Assembly: GCA_030655795.1 (NCBI GenBank)
Contig: JAUSPJ010000383.1
Location: forward strand, 1-7,240
Length of the DNA: 7,240 nucleotides
Origin: Fidelibacterota bacterium
GTDB taxonomy: Bacteria; Fidelibacterota; UBA2242
Direction of reading: 5' to 3'
The notes beneath the pieces are model-generated. The model ran no database searches. It worked only from the letters and a program-made list of their open reading frames with translations, and had not been told where the DNA came from. A program made the translations under genes and the position numbers. Shown piece after piece: positions 1 to 6,866 of this stretch. How positions within the stretch are numbered: the stretch's first letter is position 1; each line of letters opens with the position of its first letter.

Positions 1-1253
1 CCGCATTTAATATATTTTATAAATTAAGTTTGGCGATTGACTCTAAACAGCAAGTGAATGCTTCTACAAATTATTATAAAGCGAACAATCGTACGCCGGG
101 AATGATTGATAATCTTACACCGGAAGCAGTACTGAAATATGATAATAAATCCTATAATTTATCCTATGATAATATCGCTTTGTTTAAAGATTTCTCATTA
201 AAAACTCAGGGATACTTTCTGGATTATGAGACCAAGTTTGATAATCCTGAGAATCCAAATGTTCCTCCCAGTGATCACGATAATTATGCATTAGGTTTTG
301 AACTTTCACAAGCAGGAACTCTGGCCAAAGGGATCAGCATAATTTATGGGTATTCATTAAGAAATGATCGAATACAGAGTACAGAGGTTGGAGATAAGAC
401 AAGAAATACTCACAGCGGTCACACATCTTTGACAGCCAGAAAAGAATTAAACAATTTCATTAACAACCTTGAAGCAGCAATGGCACTAAGATACGACTCA
501 CCTTCAGATTTTGAAAACGCACTTAGTCCGCGGTTTAGTTTTTCTGCAAATCATTCAGGCGCTTTCAATATTGCCCTACTTGCTCATATTACAAAATCCT
601 ACAAAGCACCATCGTTTAACGACTTATATTGGCCAATGGATGCATTTGCAGTTGGTAATCCTGATTTAGTACCGGAAAAAGGTGATAATTATGATATAGG
701 AATCACATCAAGTTATTCTGTAATATCTCTTTCTGCCAATTACTTTAATAATGATGTGAAGAATTTGATACTTTGGGCACAAGATCCGGCTGTTAATAAT
801 AAGTGGACTCCGCACAATATCTCAAAAACCAGTACTCAGGGACTTGAAACATCATTAACGCTTGCTCTATTTGAAGAAATGATAGTGATTAATGGTGAAT
901 ATACTTATATGAAAGCATTGGATAAAGGTCCGGACCCCAATTACCATAACAATTATATAATTTATCGACCCAAAAATAAATTTGATTTGACCGAAACATT
1001 CAAATATAAATCAATTGAATGGAATTTAATTTACCACTATGTTGGTCTGCGCTATACTAATTCTACAAACACTAAATGGCTTCCATCATTTCAAATGGTC
1101 GATACTAATCTTTCCTATCGGTTTAAATTGATGAATCTTTCATGGAATAGTACCGTTGAGATTAGTAACATTTTTGACGAAAGCTTCATGCGGGTGCTCG
1201 GCACAGCGGAACCCGGCAGAATGTATAAAATTTCAATTGGAGTAAATATCTAA
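1..1253 (+). CDS. TonB-dependent outer-membrane receptor, barrel part (5' end outside window), BtuB-like
   Basis: This is the C-terminal part of a TonB-dependent receptor, an outer-membrane barrel that imports scarce ligands using TonB energy. The frame is open from base 3 with no stop. The TTG at 30 is not a real start, because coding sequence (AFNIFYKLS) continues upstream of it, so the signal peptide, plug and early strands lie outside the window. The visible ~416 residues show alternating aromatic/polar strands. They carry the signature KSYKAPSFNDLYWP...VGNPDLVPEKGDNYDIGI (about 590-705), a later QGLETSL strand, and the closing strand NIFDESF...EPGRMYKISIGVNI. The same landmarks occur in the next gene, so the two are paralogues. 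BtuB-type receptors have this YKAP...NP.L.PEK pattern, but siderophore receptors share parts of it. The receptor family is certain; corrinoid as substrate is inferred from the neighbours. The gap to the next gene is 11 bases, suggesting co-transcription. Confidence 0.93.
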   Translation, partial: AFNIFYKLSLAIDSKQQVNASTNYYKANNRTPGMIDNLTPEAVLKYDNKSYNLSYDNIALFKDFSLKTQGYFLDYETKFDNPENPNVPPSDHDNYALGFELSQAGTLAKGISIIYGYSLRNDRIQSTEVGDKTRNTHSGHTSLTARKELNNFINNLEAAMALRYDSPSDFENALSPRFSFSANHSGAFNIALLAHITKSYKAPSFNDLYWPMDAFAVGNPDLVPEKGDNYDIGITSSYSVISLSANYFNNDVKNLILWAQDPAVNNKWTPHNISKTSTQGLETSLTLALFEEMIVINGEYTYMKALDKGPDPNYHNNYIIYRPKNKFDLTETFKYKSIEWNLIYHYVGLRYTNSTNTKWLPSFQMVDTNLSYRFKLMNLSWNSTVEISNIFDESFMRVLGTAEPGRMYKISIGVNI

Positions 1254-1264
1254 TAGAGCAACTA

Positions 1265-3451
1265 ATGAATCGATTGATTAGGATTTTATTGATTTTGTTA
1301 ATAATTAATTTAGTAGCCTTATCGGATGATTACGGCAGGGTTTCTGGCGTTGTAAAATGCGGACCGACACATGAACCATTGGTTGCAGTCAACGTCTATT
1401 TGAAGAATACTCATATTGGTTCAGCCACTGATGAAAATGGGATTTACTGTATTCAGAAAATTCCGCCGGGCAAATATGAAATAATCGTTGAGATGATCGG
1501 TTTTTCCCGGCTCCAGAGAAAATTTTTAGAAATTAATTCGGGTGAGAATTTAATTTTGGATTTCATTCTTCAACCACAGGCAATTACATATGACAATAGT
1601 GTAACCGTTACTGCAACCCGCGGTCATTCTCTGATTACGGAAGTACCTTCCTCGGTAAATGTGATTGACAAGCAGGAGCTTGAGCTCAAAAATCCTCAAA
1701 ATCTTGCGGAAGCATTGCAGAATGTTCCCGGCGTGACTATCAAGGATTATGGTGGTCTGGGAAATACAAAATCTATATCATTGCGTGGGTCATCGGATAG
1801 TCAGGTTCTGATTTTACTGGACGGACAGCGGCTTAACAGTCCTCAATCAGGCTCAGTAGATTTAAATCAGATATCATTGGAAGGAATCGAAAAAATAGAA
1901 GTTGTCCGTGGCGGGAATTCGGCATTGTACGGATCTGATGCCATCGGTGGAGTTATTAATATTATTTCAAAAAAAACTGACCCCGATGAACAGGGAGTAG
2001 CAGGTGATTTGAAATTTGGTGTAGCTTCATTCGGTACTTATACTGCAGAACCATCGCTACGGTTTTATATTAAAAACAGCGGTATTACTGCATCGTATAA
2101 GTACCTTTCCTCCAAAGGCGAATTTTCCTATACTGATAATTATGGGAACCCTGCCACACGGGTGAATTCCGATATCATTTCCAGAGACTATTATCTTGGA
2201 TTGATTCACGAATTTGGTGATCCCCATTATCAGCGAAATCTGTCGTTGACGTTTAAACATTATGACTCTGCACAGGGAGCACCGGGAACGATAGAGCCGT
2301 ACTATTACCACGCCCGAATGTGGCACAGAGATAACAAAATCAGCGCGGTATACACCGGGAAAATATTTAATCTTTTTCATAATCTCCGATTTCAAAGCTA
2401 TTATTATGATAGTTGGTATAAATATAAAAATGATGAAACAACCGGTGGCATTCTAAGTAAGTATTCTACCCAGACCTATGGTAATGAAATTCAGTTCAAT
2501 TCGGTGATTGGTCCTCAGGTATCATTGACGTATGGCAGTGGTTTTCGATATGATCAAAACAGGGATATCATTACACAGGATTTTAATAAACAAACATCTT
2601 ATTATCTCTTTGCAGTTAATGAATCAGTAATTTGCATAAATTCTTTATTGCAGACCATCTCATTAGTACCATCATTACGTTTTGATACTGATTCGAAATA
2701 CATGAATCACATTGTATCACCGAAACTCGGCGCAATCTTCAATTTTGGAGAGGCATGGCAAAGTTCCTTAAAACTCAATATCAGTAAAAGTTACCGGGCA
2801 CCGACATTTAATGATCTCTATTGGCCTGATGACGATCCCTTTTCAGTTGGAAATCCTGAACTGGAACCGGAATATGGTACGGATTGGGATGTAGGGATTC
2901 GTTTGCAGTACCCGATCTTAAATGGAATTTATTTTGAATCCTGCTCTTTTGAAAGCAATATGACCAATCTGATTATCTGGCAACAGATTGAAAAATGGAT
3001 GCCGTTAAATGTTGATAAAAGTCGTAACAGGGGTATCGAGAATAGCTTGAAAATATCACCGATTAAAGGGTTACTAGATATATCGGCGAATTATATGTAT
3101 CTCGATGCGCGTAATCTGTCAGGATCGAATACAACATATAATAAAATCCTGGTGTACAGACCGAAACATACTGTTAATTTTTCAGCAACAATGAATTTGA
3201 AAGCCGTTCATCTGAATTATCAATACAGTTATATTAGTCGCAGATTTGCCGATGCATCAAATACCTGGGGTAATTCGCTTGAGCCCTACTCGGTTTCCGA
3301 TATTACCGTGAATTACGATACGAAAATTATGAAGACCCAAATGAACTATTCATTTCAAGTAAAAAATATTTTTGATCATGAATACAAAGTAATAAAAAAC
3401 ATGCCGGTCCCTGGCAGGGAATACCGGTTTTCAGTGAAAATTAGTATTTAG
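1265..3451 (+). CDS. TonB-dependent receptor with N-terminal carboxypeptidase-regulatory-like domain, BtuB-like
   Basis: This is a complete 728-residue outer-membrane receptor. Residues 1-20 form a signal peptide (NRLIR then a leucine/isoleucine run, cleavage likely after ALS). Residues 24-105 form a CarboxypepD_reg-like beta-sandwich (GRVSGVV, TDENGIYCIQKIPPGKYEI). Around 110-119, DNSVTVTATR resembles a TonB box. Residues 120-236 form the plug (SSVNVIDKQEL, LQNVPGVTI, SLRGSSDSQVLILLDGQRL, IEKIEVVRGGNSALYGSDAIGGVINIIS). The rest is the barrel, with KSYRAPTFNDLYWP...VGNPELEPEYGTDWDVGI near 508-546 and the closing NIFDHEY...PVPGREYRFSVKISI. Length is normal and no frameshift is seen. The barrel resembles the preceding gene in motif order and C-terminus. 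The sandwich domain before the plug is common in Bacteroidota/FCB receptors. Upstream there is only a weak AGAG at 1255-1258, so translation may be coupled to the first receptor. Corrinoid as ligand is inferred from the propeller lipoprotein and BtuF-like gene downstream; heme or siderophore is not excluded. Confidence 0.93.
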   Translation: MNRLIRILLILLIINLVALSDDYGRVSGVVKCGPTHEPLVAVNVYLKNTHIGSATDENGIYCIQKIPPGKYEIIVEMIGFSRLQRKFLEINSGENLILDFILQPQAITYDNSVTVTATRGHSLITEVPSSVNVIDKQELELKNPQNLAEALQNVPGVTIKDYGGLGNTKSISLRGSSDSQVLILLDGQRLNSPQSGSVDLNQISLEGIEKIEVVRGGNSALYGSDAIGGVINIISKKTDPDEQGVAGDLKFGVASFGTYTAEPSLRFYIKNSGITASYKYLSSKGEFSYTDNYGNPATRVNSDIISRDYYLGLIHEFGDPHYQRNLSLTFKHYDSAQGAPGTIEPYYYHARMWHRDNKISAVYTGKIFNLFHNLRFQSYYYDSWYKYKNDETTGGILSKYSTQTYGNEIQFNSVIGPQVSLTYGSGFRYDQNRDIITQDFNKQTSYYLFAVNESVICINSLLQTISLVPSLRFDTDSKYMNHIVSPKLGAIFNFGEAWQSSLKLNISKSYRAPTFNDLYWPDDDPFSVGNPELEPEYGTDWDVGIRLQYPILNGIYFESCSFESNMTNLIIWQQIEKWMPLNVDKSRNRGIENSLKISPIKGLLDISANYMYLDARNLSGSNTTYNKILVYRPKHTVNFSATMNLKAVHLNYQYSYISRRFADASNTWGNSLEPYSVSDITVNYDTKIMKTQMNYSFQVKNIFDHEYKVIKNMPVPGREYRFSVKISI

Positions 3452-3476
3452 AGGACAATTCTTTGAAAACAACCAA

Positions 3477-3483
3477 AAGGAGG
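3477..3483 (+). promoter_or_regulatory. Strong Shine-Dalgarno for the propeller lipoprotein
   Basis: AAGGAGG lies five bases before the ATG at 3489 and is a full match to the consensus. It is clearly stronger than the site before the second receptor (AGAG at 1255-1258). It fixes the start at 3489 and suggests that the lipoprotein is made in greater amounts than the receptors on the same message. That last point is inference. Confidence 0.75.
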
Positions 3484-3488
3484 ATGTA

Positions 3489-4508
3489 ATGAAGAAGTTA
3501 ATTGTGTTAGGGTTAAGTGCGCTGTTCTTATTTACGCTGTTCATCGGCTGTGAAGACGAACCTCAAAAAGAAGAAGCGCCCGTGACTGCGACCGCACTGT
3601 ATGTGCTGAATTCAGGTGGTCAGAGCATTTCTGTTGTAGACCTTGAAACAGGAACGGTCTATAATAATGTCGCTACTGTTGGCACCTGGCCGAATCAGCT
3701 GGTTTACAAGGATGGTAAACTGTATTGTGTGAATACTGGTTCAAACAATATTCAGATTTTTGATGTTGATGATTTTTCAGCAGCACCGGAAGCCATTGAC
3801 CTAGGCAGTGGTCACAATCCGCAGAATATGGTTTTTGTTGATGACAATATTGCTTATGTCAGTTGTTCACTATCAGAATCAGTCGTAAAAGTGAATGTAT
3901 CAACGAAAGCTGTTCTGGATGAGATCGATGCCGGTGTTGGATGTACTGGCATTGCATTCGCGAGTGGAAAAATTTATGCTTCAAACACGGCGTATAATGC
4001 AGCGACCTGGGGATACGGCCCTGGGACGGTTACAGTGATTAATACAGCAACAGATGCTGTTTCATCGACCATTGATGTTGCATTAAATCCGTTCAGTGTC
4101 GGCGTTGCACCCGATGGTCTGGTCCATGTTGTTTGTACCGGTGATTACTGGAGCACCTGGGGCAAAGTCATGGTCGTGAATCCGGCCACAGATGCTATTG
4201 TTGATTCCGTGGTAACATTAGGGTCTCCCGGTAATATTGCGTTTTCTGAAGCTGATGACATGGCCTTCCTGACTATTTGGGGAATGGGATGTCTGACTTA
4301 TAATACAGAAACACTGGCGATGGTAAATGATACATCTAACTACTTTCTCGGTAAAGGCGGTACCGGAGCCGCAGCTGATGGTGATGGGAATATCTTTGTC
4401 TCAGTTTGGGACGATGATCAGGTCATTCAGTTGGATAAAGATGGTACAGTCATAGCAACATTTAATGTTGGCGATAAACCAGCTGCGCTGGCATTGAAGG
4501 TGGAGTAA
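3489..4508 (+). CDS. Seven-bladed beta-propeller lipoprotein (YncE/DUF5074-like), candidate BtuG-type corrinoid-capture protein
   Basis: This is a 339-residue lipoprotein. Residues 1-20 form the signal peptide and LFIGC (17-21) is the lipobox with Cys21 as lipid anchor; phenylalanine at -3 is a mild deviation. After Cys21 comes an acidic stretch (EDEPQKEEA), like the export signal that sends Bacteroidota lipoproteins to the cell surface. The rest divides into seven repeats of about 40 residues, at roughly 36-76, 77-119, 120-160, 161-210, 211-257, 258-300 and 301-339. Each follows a pattern of the type LYVLNSGGQSISVVDLETG, as in YncE/YVTN propellers. Blades 4 and 5 have tryptophan/tyrosine-rich insertions (NAATWGYGPG, GDYWSTWGK). 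In Bacteroides, BtuG is a surface seven-bladed propeller lipoprotein that sits on BtuB and binds B12 very tightly; this gene matches in length, fold, anchor and position. The family call is firm. The BtuG role is inferred, since YncE-like propellers have other roles. Confidence 0.88.
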   Translation: MKKLIVLGLSALFLFTLFIGCEDEPQKEEAPVTATALYVLNSGGQSISVVDLETGTVYNNVATVGTWPNQLVYKDGKLYCVNTGSNNIQIFDVDDFSAAPEAIDLGSGHNPQNMVFVDDNIAYVSCSLSESVVKVNVSTKAVLDEIDAGVGCTGIAFASGKIYASNTAYNAATWGYGPGTVTVINTATDAVSSTIDVALNPFSVGVAPDGLVHVVCTGDYWSTWGKVMVVNPATDAIVDSVVTLGSPGNIAFSEADDMAFLTIWGMGCLTYNTETLAMVNDTSNYFLGKGGTGAAADGDGNIFVSVWDDDQVIQLDKDGTVIATFNVGDKPAALALKVE

Positions 4509-4542
4509 TTCGACGGTAAAGGCAATGTTTTTGATAGGGAAA

Positions 4543-4570
4543 AGGAGATGGTCTTCCACGGCCATCTCCT
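4543..4570 (+). other. Intergenic hairpin between the propeller lipoprotein and the BtuF-like gene
   Basis: AGGAGATGG (4543-4551) pairs perfectly with CCATCTCCT (4562-4570). An inner T-G wobble (4552/4561) and a C-G pair (4553/4560) extend the stem to 11 base pairs, leaving a six-base loop, TTCCAC. It begins 34 bases after the lipoprotein stop. No run of T follows (next bases are GAAACCCTCA), so it is not a classic intrinsic terminator. It could protect the 3' end of the upstream message, act as a partial terminator, or mark an RNA processing site that sets different expression levels of the two lipoproteins. The rest of the 93-base gap (4509-4601) shows nothing I can name; no convincing promoter was found. 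Confidence 0.6.
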
Positions 4571-4590
4571 GAAACCCTCAAATCAACGGA

Positions 4591-4596
4591 AAGGGA
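4591..4596 (+). promoter_or_regulatory. Ribosome binding site deciding the BtuF-like start
   Basis: AAGGGA lies five bases before the ATG at 4602 and supports that start. The longer in-frame alternative ATG at 4548 lies inside the hairpin stem and directly abuts its AGGAG with no spacing. It would also put 18 polar residues (MVFHGHLLKPSNQRKGKR) before the lipoprotein signal peptide. The 4602 start gives a normal n-region, hydrophobic core and lipobox. Confidence 0.7.
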
Positions 4597-4601
4597 AGAG
4601 A

Positions 4602-5606
4602 ATGAACAGGAAACAACACATTTTTTATGCAATAGTATTAACATTAATTGTTATTTTTATGACGTCCTGTTCGACTATTCCCGAACAGCGGATTATTTCA
4701 CTTTCACCAAGCCATACTGAGGTTTTGTATGCGTTGGGGTTGGAAGATCAAATCGTTGGATGGACCAAATATTGTAATTATCCCCCTGAAGTTCAGGAAA
4801 CTGGTGGCTGGTTGCCCTATGATGAGTATGAATTCAAAAGTATTCACGATGAGTTGTATAACAAAGATGTTGCGGTTGTCAGCGCATTTACACAAGTCAA
4901 TTACGAATTAATTGATTCGCTGAAGCCGACTCTCATATTAGCAGTGCATAAAATGCAGCATGATATAACCCAAAAATTAAGGGATAAGGGTTATAACGTC
5001 TTGTATTATGAGCCGCAAACACTTGATGATGTTTTTAAATTAATACAGGGTGTTGGCGATGCTGCCGGGAAAACTAATCGGGCAAAAAAACTGATTGCCG
5101 GCTACCGGTATGAAATCGATAAAATTAAGTCTATTACGGCAAAGCTACCGAAAGCAAATGTATATTTCGAGATAAATCATGTGGGCCCGTGGGTATTAGG
5201 TGCCGGTTCACCCATGGATCAGATCCTTGAGATTGCTGGTGGTGAGAATATTTTTAATGATGTCCAAAGTGAAGCATTTAAAGCGGAACTTGTTGACATT
5301 GTTGAACGAAATCCGGATGTTATTATGACACCTTTGTGGCCACATGCCGGCCGCAACGAGGTTACGACTGTCAGGGAAATTATGAATCGACCGGGTTTTG
5401 AAACGATTAATGCAGTTATAAATGATCGGGTCTATCACTACGATTCATCATTATTAAAAAAACCAGGTCCCCGTCAAATTACAGCCATCAAGAAAATGGC
5501 TTATTTACTCCATCCGTACTATTTTGAAAATCCAAAAAATTCTGTTGACCCTTGGGAACTTGGTAAAATCGATGCCTTGTACCCACCGCCGACGGTTCCA
5601 AGATAG
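4602..5606 (+). CDS. BtuF-like ABC transporter substrate-binding lipoprotein (probable cobalamin-binding)
   Basis: This is a 334-residue periplasmic binding protein of the helical-backbone metal-receptor family (Peripla_BP_2; BtuF, FhuD, FepB). Such proteins pass B12, heme or ferric siderophores to an inner-membrane ABC importer. Residues 1-22 form the signal peptide, and MTSC (20-23) is the lipobox with Cys23 lipidated. Serine follows the cysteine with no acidic stretch, so the protein probably faces the periplasm. The first lobe opens with RIISLSPSHTEVLYALGLEDQIVG (30-53) and YCNYPPEV (57-64), close to the SP..TE...A.G and DYPPE motifs of cobalamin-binding members. Residues 106-114 (SLKPTLILA) match the usual LKPDLVI strand, followed by a long linking helix. 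The second lobe has INHVGPWVLGAGSPMDQILEIAGGENIF (191-218), VDIVERNPDVIM (231-242) and PGPRQITAIKKMAYLLHP (288-305). Residues 65-100 are rich in acidic and aromatic residues and look longer than in E. coli BtuF. BtuC and BtuD partners are absent. Family is secure; cobalamin is probable. Confidence 0.9.
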   Translation: MNRKQHIFYAIVLTLIVIFMTSCSTIPEQRIISLSPSHTEVLYALGLEDQIVGWTKYCNYPPEVQETGGWLPYDEYEFKSIHDELYNKDVAVVSAFTQVNYELIDSLKPTLILAVHKMQHDITQKLRDKGYNVLYYEPQTLDDVFKLIQGVGDAAGKTNRAKKLIAGYRYEIDKIKSITAKLPKANVYFEINHVGPWVLGAGSPMDQILEIAGGENIFNDVQSEAFKAELVDIVERNPDVIMTPLWPHAGRNEVTTVREIMNRPGFETINAVINDRVYHYDSSLLKKPGPRQITAIKKMAYLLHPYYFENPKNSVDPWELGKIDALYPPPTVPR

Positions 5607-5618
5607 AATAAATGTGCC

Positions 5619-5623
5619 GGGGA
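5619..5623 (+). promoter_or_regulatory. Ribosome binding site of the SAH hydrolase gene
   Basis: GGGGA sits seven bases before the ATG at 5631, inside the 24-base gap after the BtuF-like stop. It is a moderate match to the consensus. No hairpin or promoter is apparent in the gap, so the gene is probably on the same transcript as the BtuF-like gene. Confidence 0.5.
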
Positions 5624-5630
5624 TTTTACA

Positions 5631-6854
5631 ATGAATTTTAATGTCAGAGATATAACTCTCGCCCCGATCGGGCAGGAGAAAATTGATTGGGTTGCCAAGT
5701 GGATGAAGGTGGTTAATGGTCTTTACGAAAAGTTTAAAGATGACGGTGTTTTTTCTGGAAAGCGGATTGCGATTTGTATTCATTTGGAAGCAAAAACAGC
5801 TTATCTGGCGTTGACGATTCAACGCCTGGGCGCGGAAGTCTGGATAACGAGTAGCAACCCATTATCAACTAAAGATGATGTTTGTGCGGCATTAGCGAAA
5901 AACGGTGTTCATGTATTTGCCAAACACGGGGCGTCACAGGAAGAATATCGTGGATTCATTAAAGCAGTCGTTGATTCGAAACCTCACACTGTTGTTGATG
6001 ATGGCGGTGATATCTGTGAATTTTTTCATGAAAATCCTGAATATGCTGTAAATCTGAAAGGAATTTGCGAAGAAACCACCTCTGGTGTTGACCGTCTGAA
6101 AGAGCTCGAGAAACAGGGAAAGCTGCGATATCCTTCTATAGGTATTAATGATGCTCAATCAAAATATTTATTTGATAATCGTTATGGAACAGGGCAGTCA
6201 ACCTGGACGACGATCACTCATTTGACGAATATGAATATTGCCGGTAAAGTTGTTGTAGTTGTCGGGTACGGCTGGGTCGGTCGTGGTGTGGCAGTCAGGG
6301 CTCAGGGTATGGGCGCCGAGGTAATTGTAACCGAGATTGATCCCTGGAAGGGACTGGAAGCCAGGATGGACGGATATAAAGTGATGCCGATTGTCGATGC
6401 CGCTCCATTAGGGGATTTCTTCGTAACAGCGACCGGTGAACGTATGGTTATCCGGACAGAACATATCGAAAGAATGAAAGATGGTGCGTTTTTGTCAAAT
6501 GCCGGACATTTCGATTTTGAAGTTGATGTTCCTGGACTAAAAAGAATTGCTAGGTCAGTTGAACATGTCAGGGACGAAGTTGATGAATATACATTAATTA
6601 ATAATCATCGGATATATCTGCTGGCCCAGGGAGGTATTATCAATATCGCCGGTGGTTTGGGACATCCGATTGAAATTTTGGATTTATCGTTTGCGCTGCA
6701 ATTGGCCAGTATGCATTATGTCCTCTCAGCAACGGATCTTGAACCAAGGTTCTACCGTGTCCCCGATGAAATTGATGAGATGATTGTCCGGGAACGATTG
6801 AAGGCGGATGGCATTGGGATTGATGAAGATATTCGCTATAAATATCGCCAATAG
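5631..6854 (+). CDS. ahcY: S-adenosylhomocysteine hydrolase (adenosylhomocysteinase), short archaeal/Thermotoga type
   Basis: This 407-residue cytosolic NAD-dependent enzyme splits S-adenosylhomocysteine into homocysteine and adenosine, relieving product inhibition of methyltransferases. Catalytic and binding positions known from the human enzyme are present: His51 in IHLEAKTA, the DDGGD at 123-127, Glu148 in EETTSGV, Lys178 and Asp182-Asn183 (SKYLFDN), His293 in NAGHFD, Asn338 and His345 in GHP. The NAD fold has GYGWVG (212-217) followed by the TEID acid Glu235. It is shorter than the 430-470 residues of most bacterial and eukaryotic enzymes. It carries the archaeal/Thermotoga signatures HLEAKTAYLA and FDNRYGTGQST in place of LYGCRES, and lacks the C-terminal KPDHYRY tail. 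The usual LAEGRLVN is LAQGGIIN here (331-338), a local change next to the substrate pocket. A Methanocaldococcus homologue was reported to prefer S-inosylhomocysteine, so substrate preference is uncertain. Its stop overlaps the next gene's ribosome binding site. Confidence 0.95.
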   Translation: MNFNVRDITLAPIGQEKIDWVAKWMKVVNGLYEKFKDDGVFSGKRIAICIHLEAKTAYLALTIQRLGAEVWITSSNPLSTKDDVCAALAKNGVHVFAKHGASQEEYRGFIKAVVDSKPHTVVDDGGDICEFFHENPEYAVNLKGICEETTSGVDRLKELEKQGKLRYPSIGINDAQSKYLFDNRYGTGQSTWTTITHLTNMNIAGKVVVVVGYGWVGRGVAVRAQGMGAEVIVTEIDPWKGLEARMDGYKVMPIVDAAPLGDFFVTATGERMVIRTEHIERMKDGAFLSNAGHFDFEVDVPGLKRIARSVEHVRDEVDEYTLINNHRIYLLAQGGIINIAGGLGHPIEILDLSFALQLASMHYVLSATDLEPRFYRVPDEIDEMIVRERLKADGIGIDEDIRYKYRQ

Positions 6855-6860
6855 AAGGAG
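6853..6860 (+). promoter_or_regulatory. Strong Shine-Dalgarno of the nucleoside transporter, overlapping the ahcY stop
   Basis: AGAAGGAG begins within the TAG stop of the preceding gene and ends six bases before the ATG at 6867. The overlap leaves no room for a separate promoter right there and indicates co-transcription and tight expression coupling with the SAH hydrolase. It also selects the 6867 start. Confidence 0.75.
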
Positions 6861-6866
6861 CAGGGA

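Noticed and set aside
30..32. TTG as start codon of the first receptor
   Set aside because: The frame stays open to base 3 with barrel-like sequence upstream, and a protein starting here would have no signal peptide or plug. The gene is simply cut by the window edge.
2057..2395. 112-codon open frame on the minus strand inside the second receptor
   Set aside because: It is antisense to a clear barrel-coding region, has no recognisable domain, and is best explained as a shadow frame.
3463..3489. Tiny TTG-started leader frame overlapping the lipoprotein start (ends ATGTAATG)
   Set aside because: It has eight codons, no ribosome binding site of its own and no meaningful composition. The overlap arises from the Shine-Dalgarno region itself.
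4548..4601. Longer start of the BtuF-like gene at 4548
   Set aside because: It lies inside a hairpin stem, has no spaced ribosome binding site, and would add a polar tail before the lipoprotein signal peptide.
4509..4601. Possible internal promoter in the 93-base gap
   Set aside because: I looked for sigma-70 and Bacteroidota-type (TTTG / TAnnTTTG) elements and found no pair with acceptable spacing.
5335..5344. Ten-base perfect palindrome TGTGGCCACA
   Set aside because: It lies within the BtuF-like coding region, occurs once, and is expected by chance; nothing links it to regulation.
5505..5822. 105-codon minus-strand frame spanning the BtuF-like/SAH hydrolase junction
   Set aside because: It overlaps two well-supported genes, has low-complexity basic/aromatic composition and no recognisable motif.
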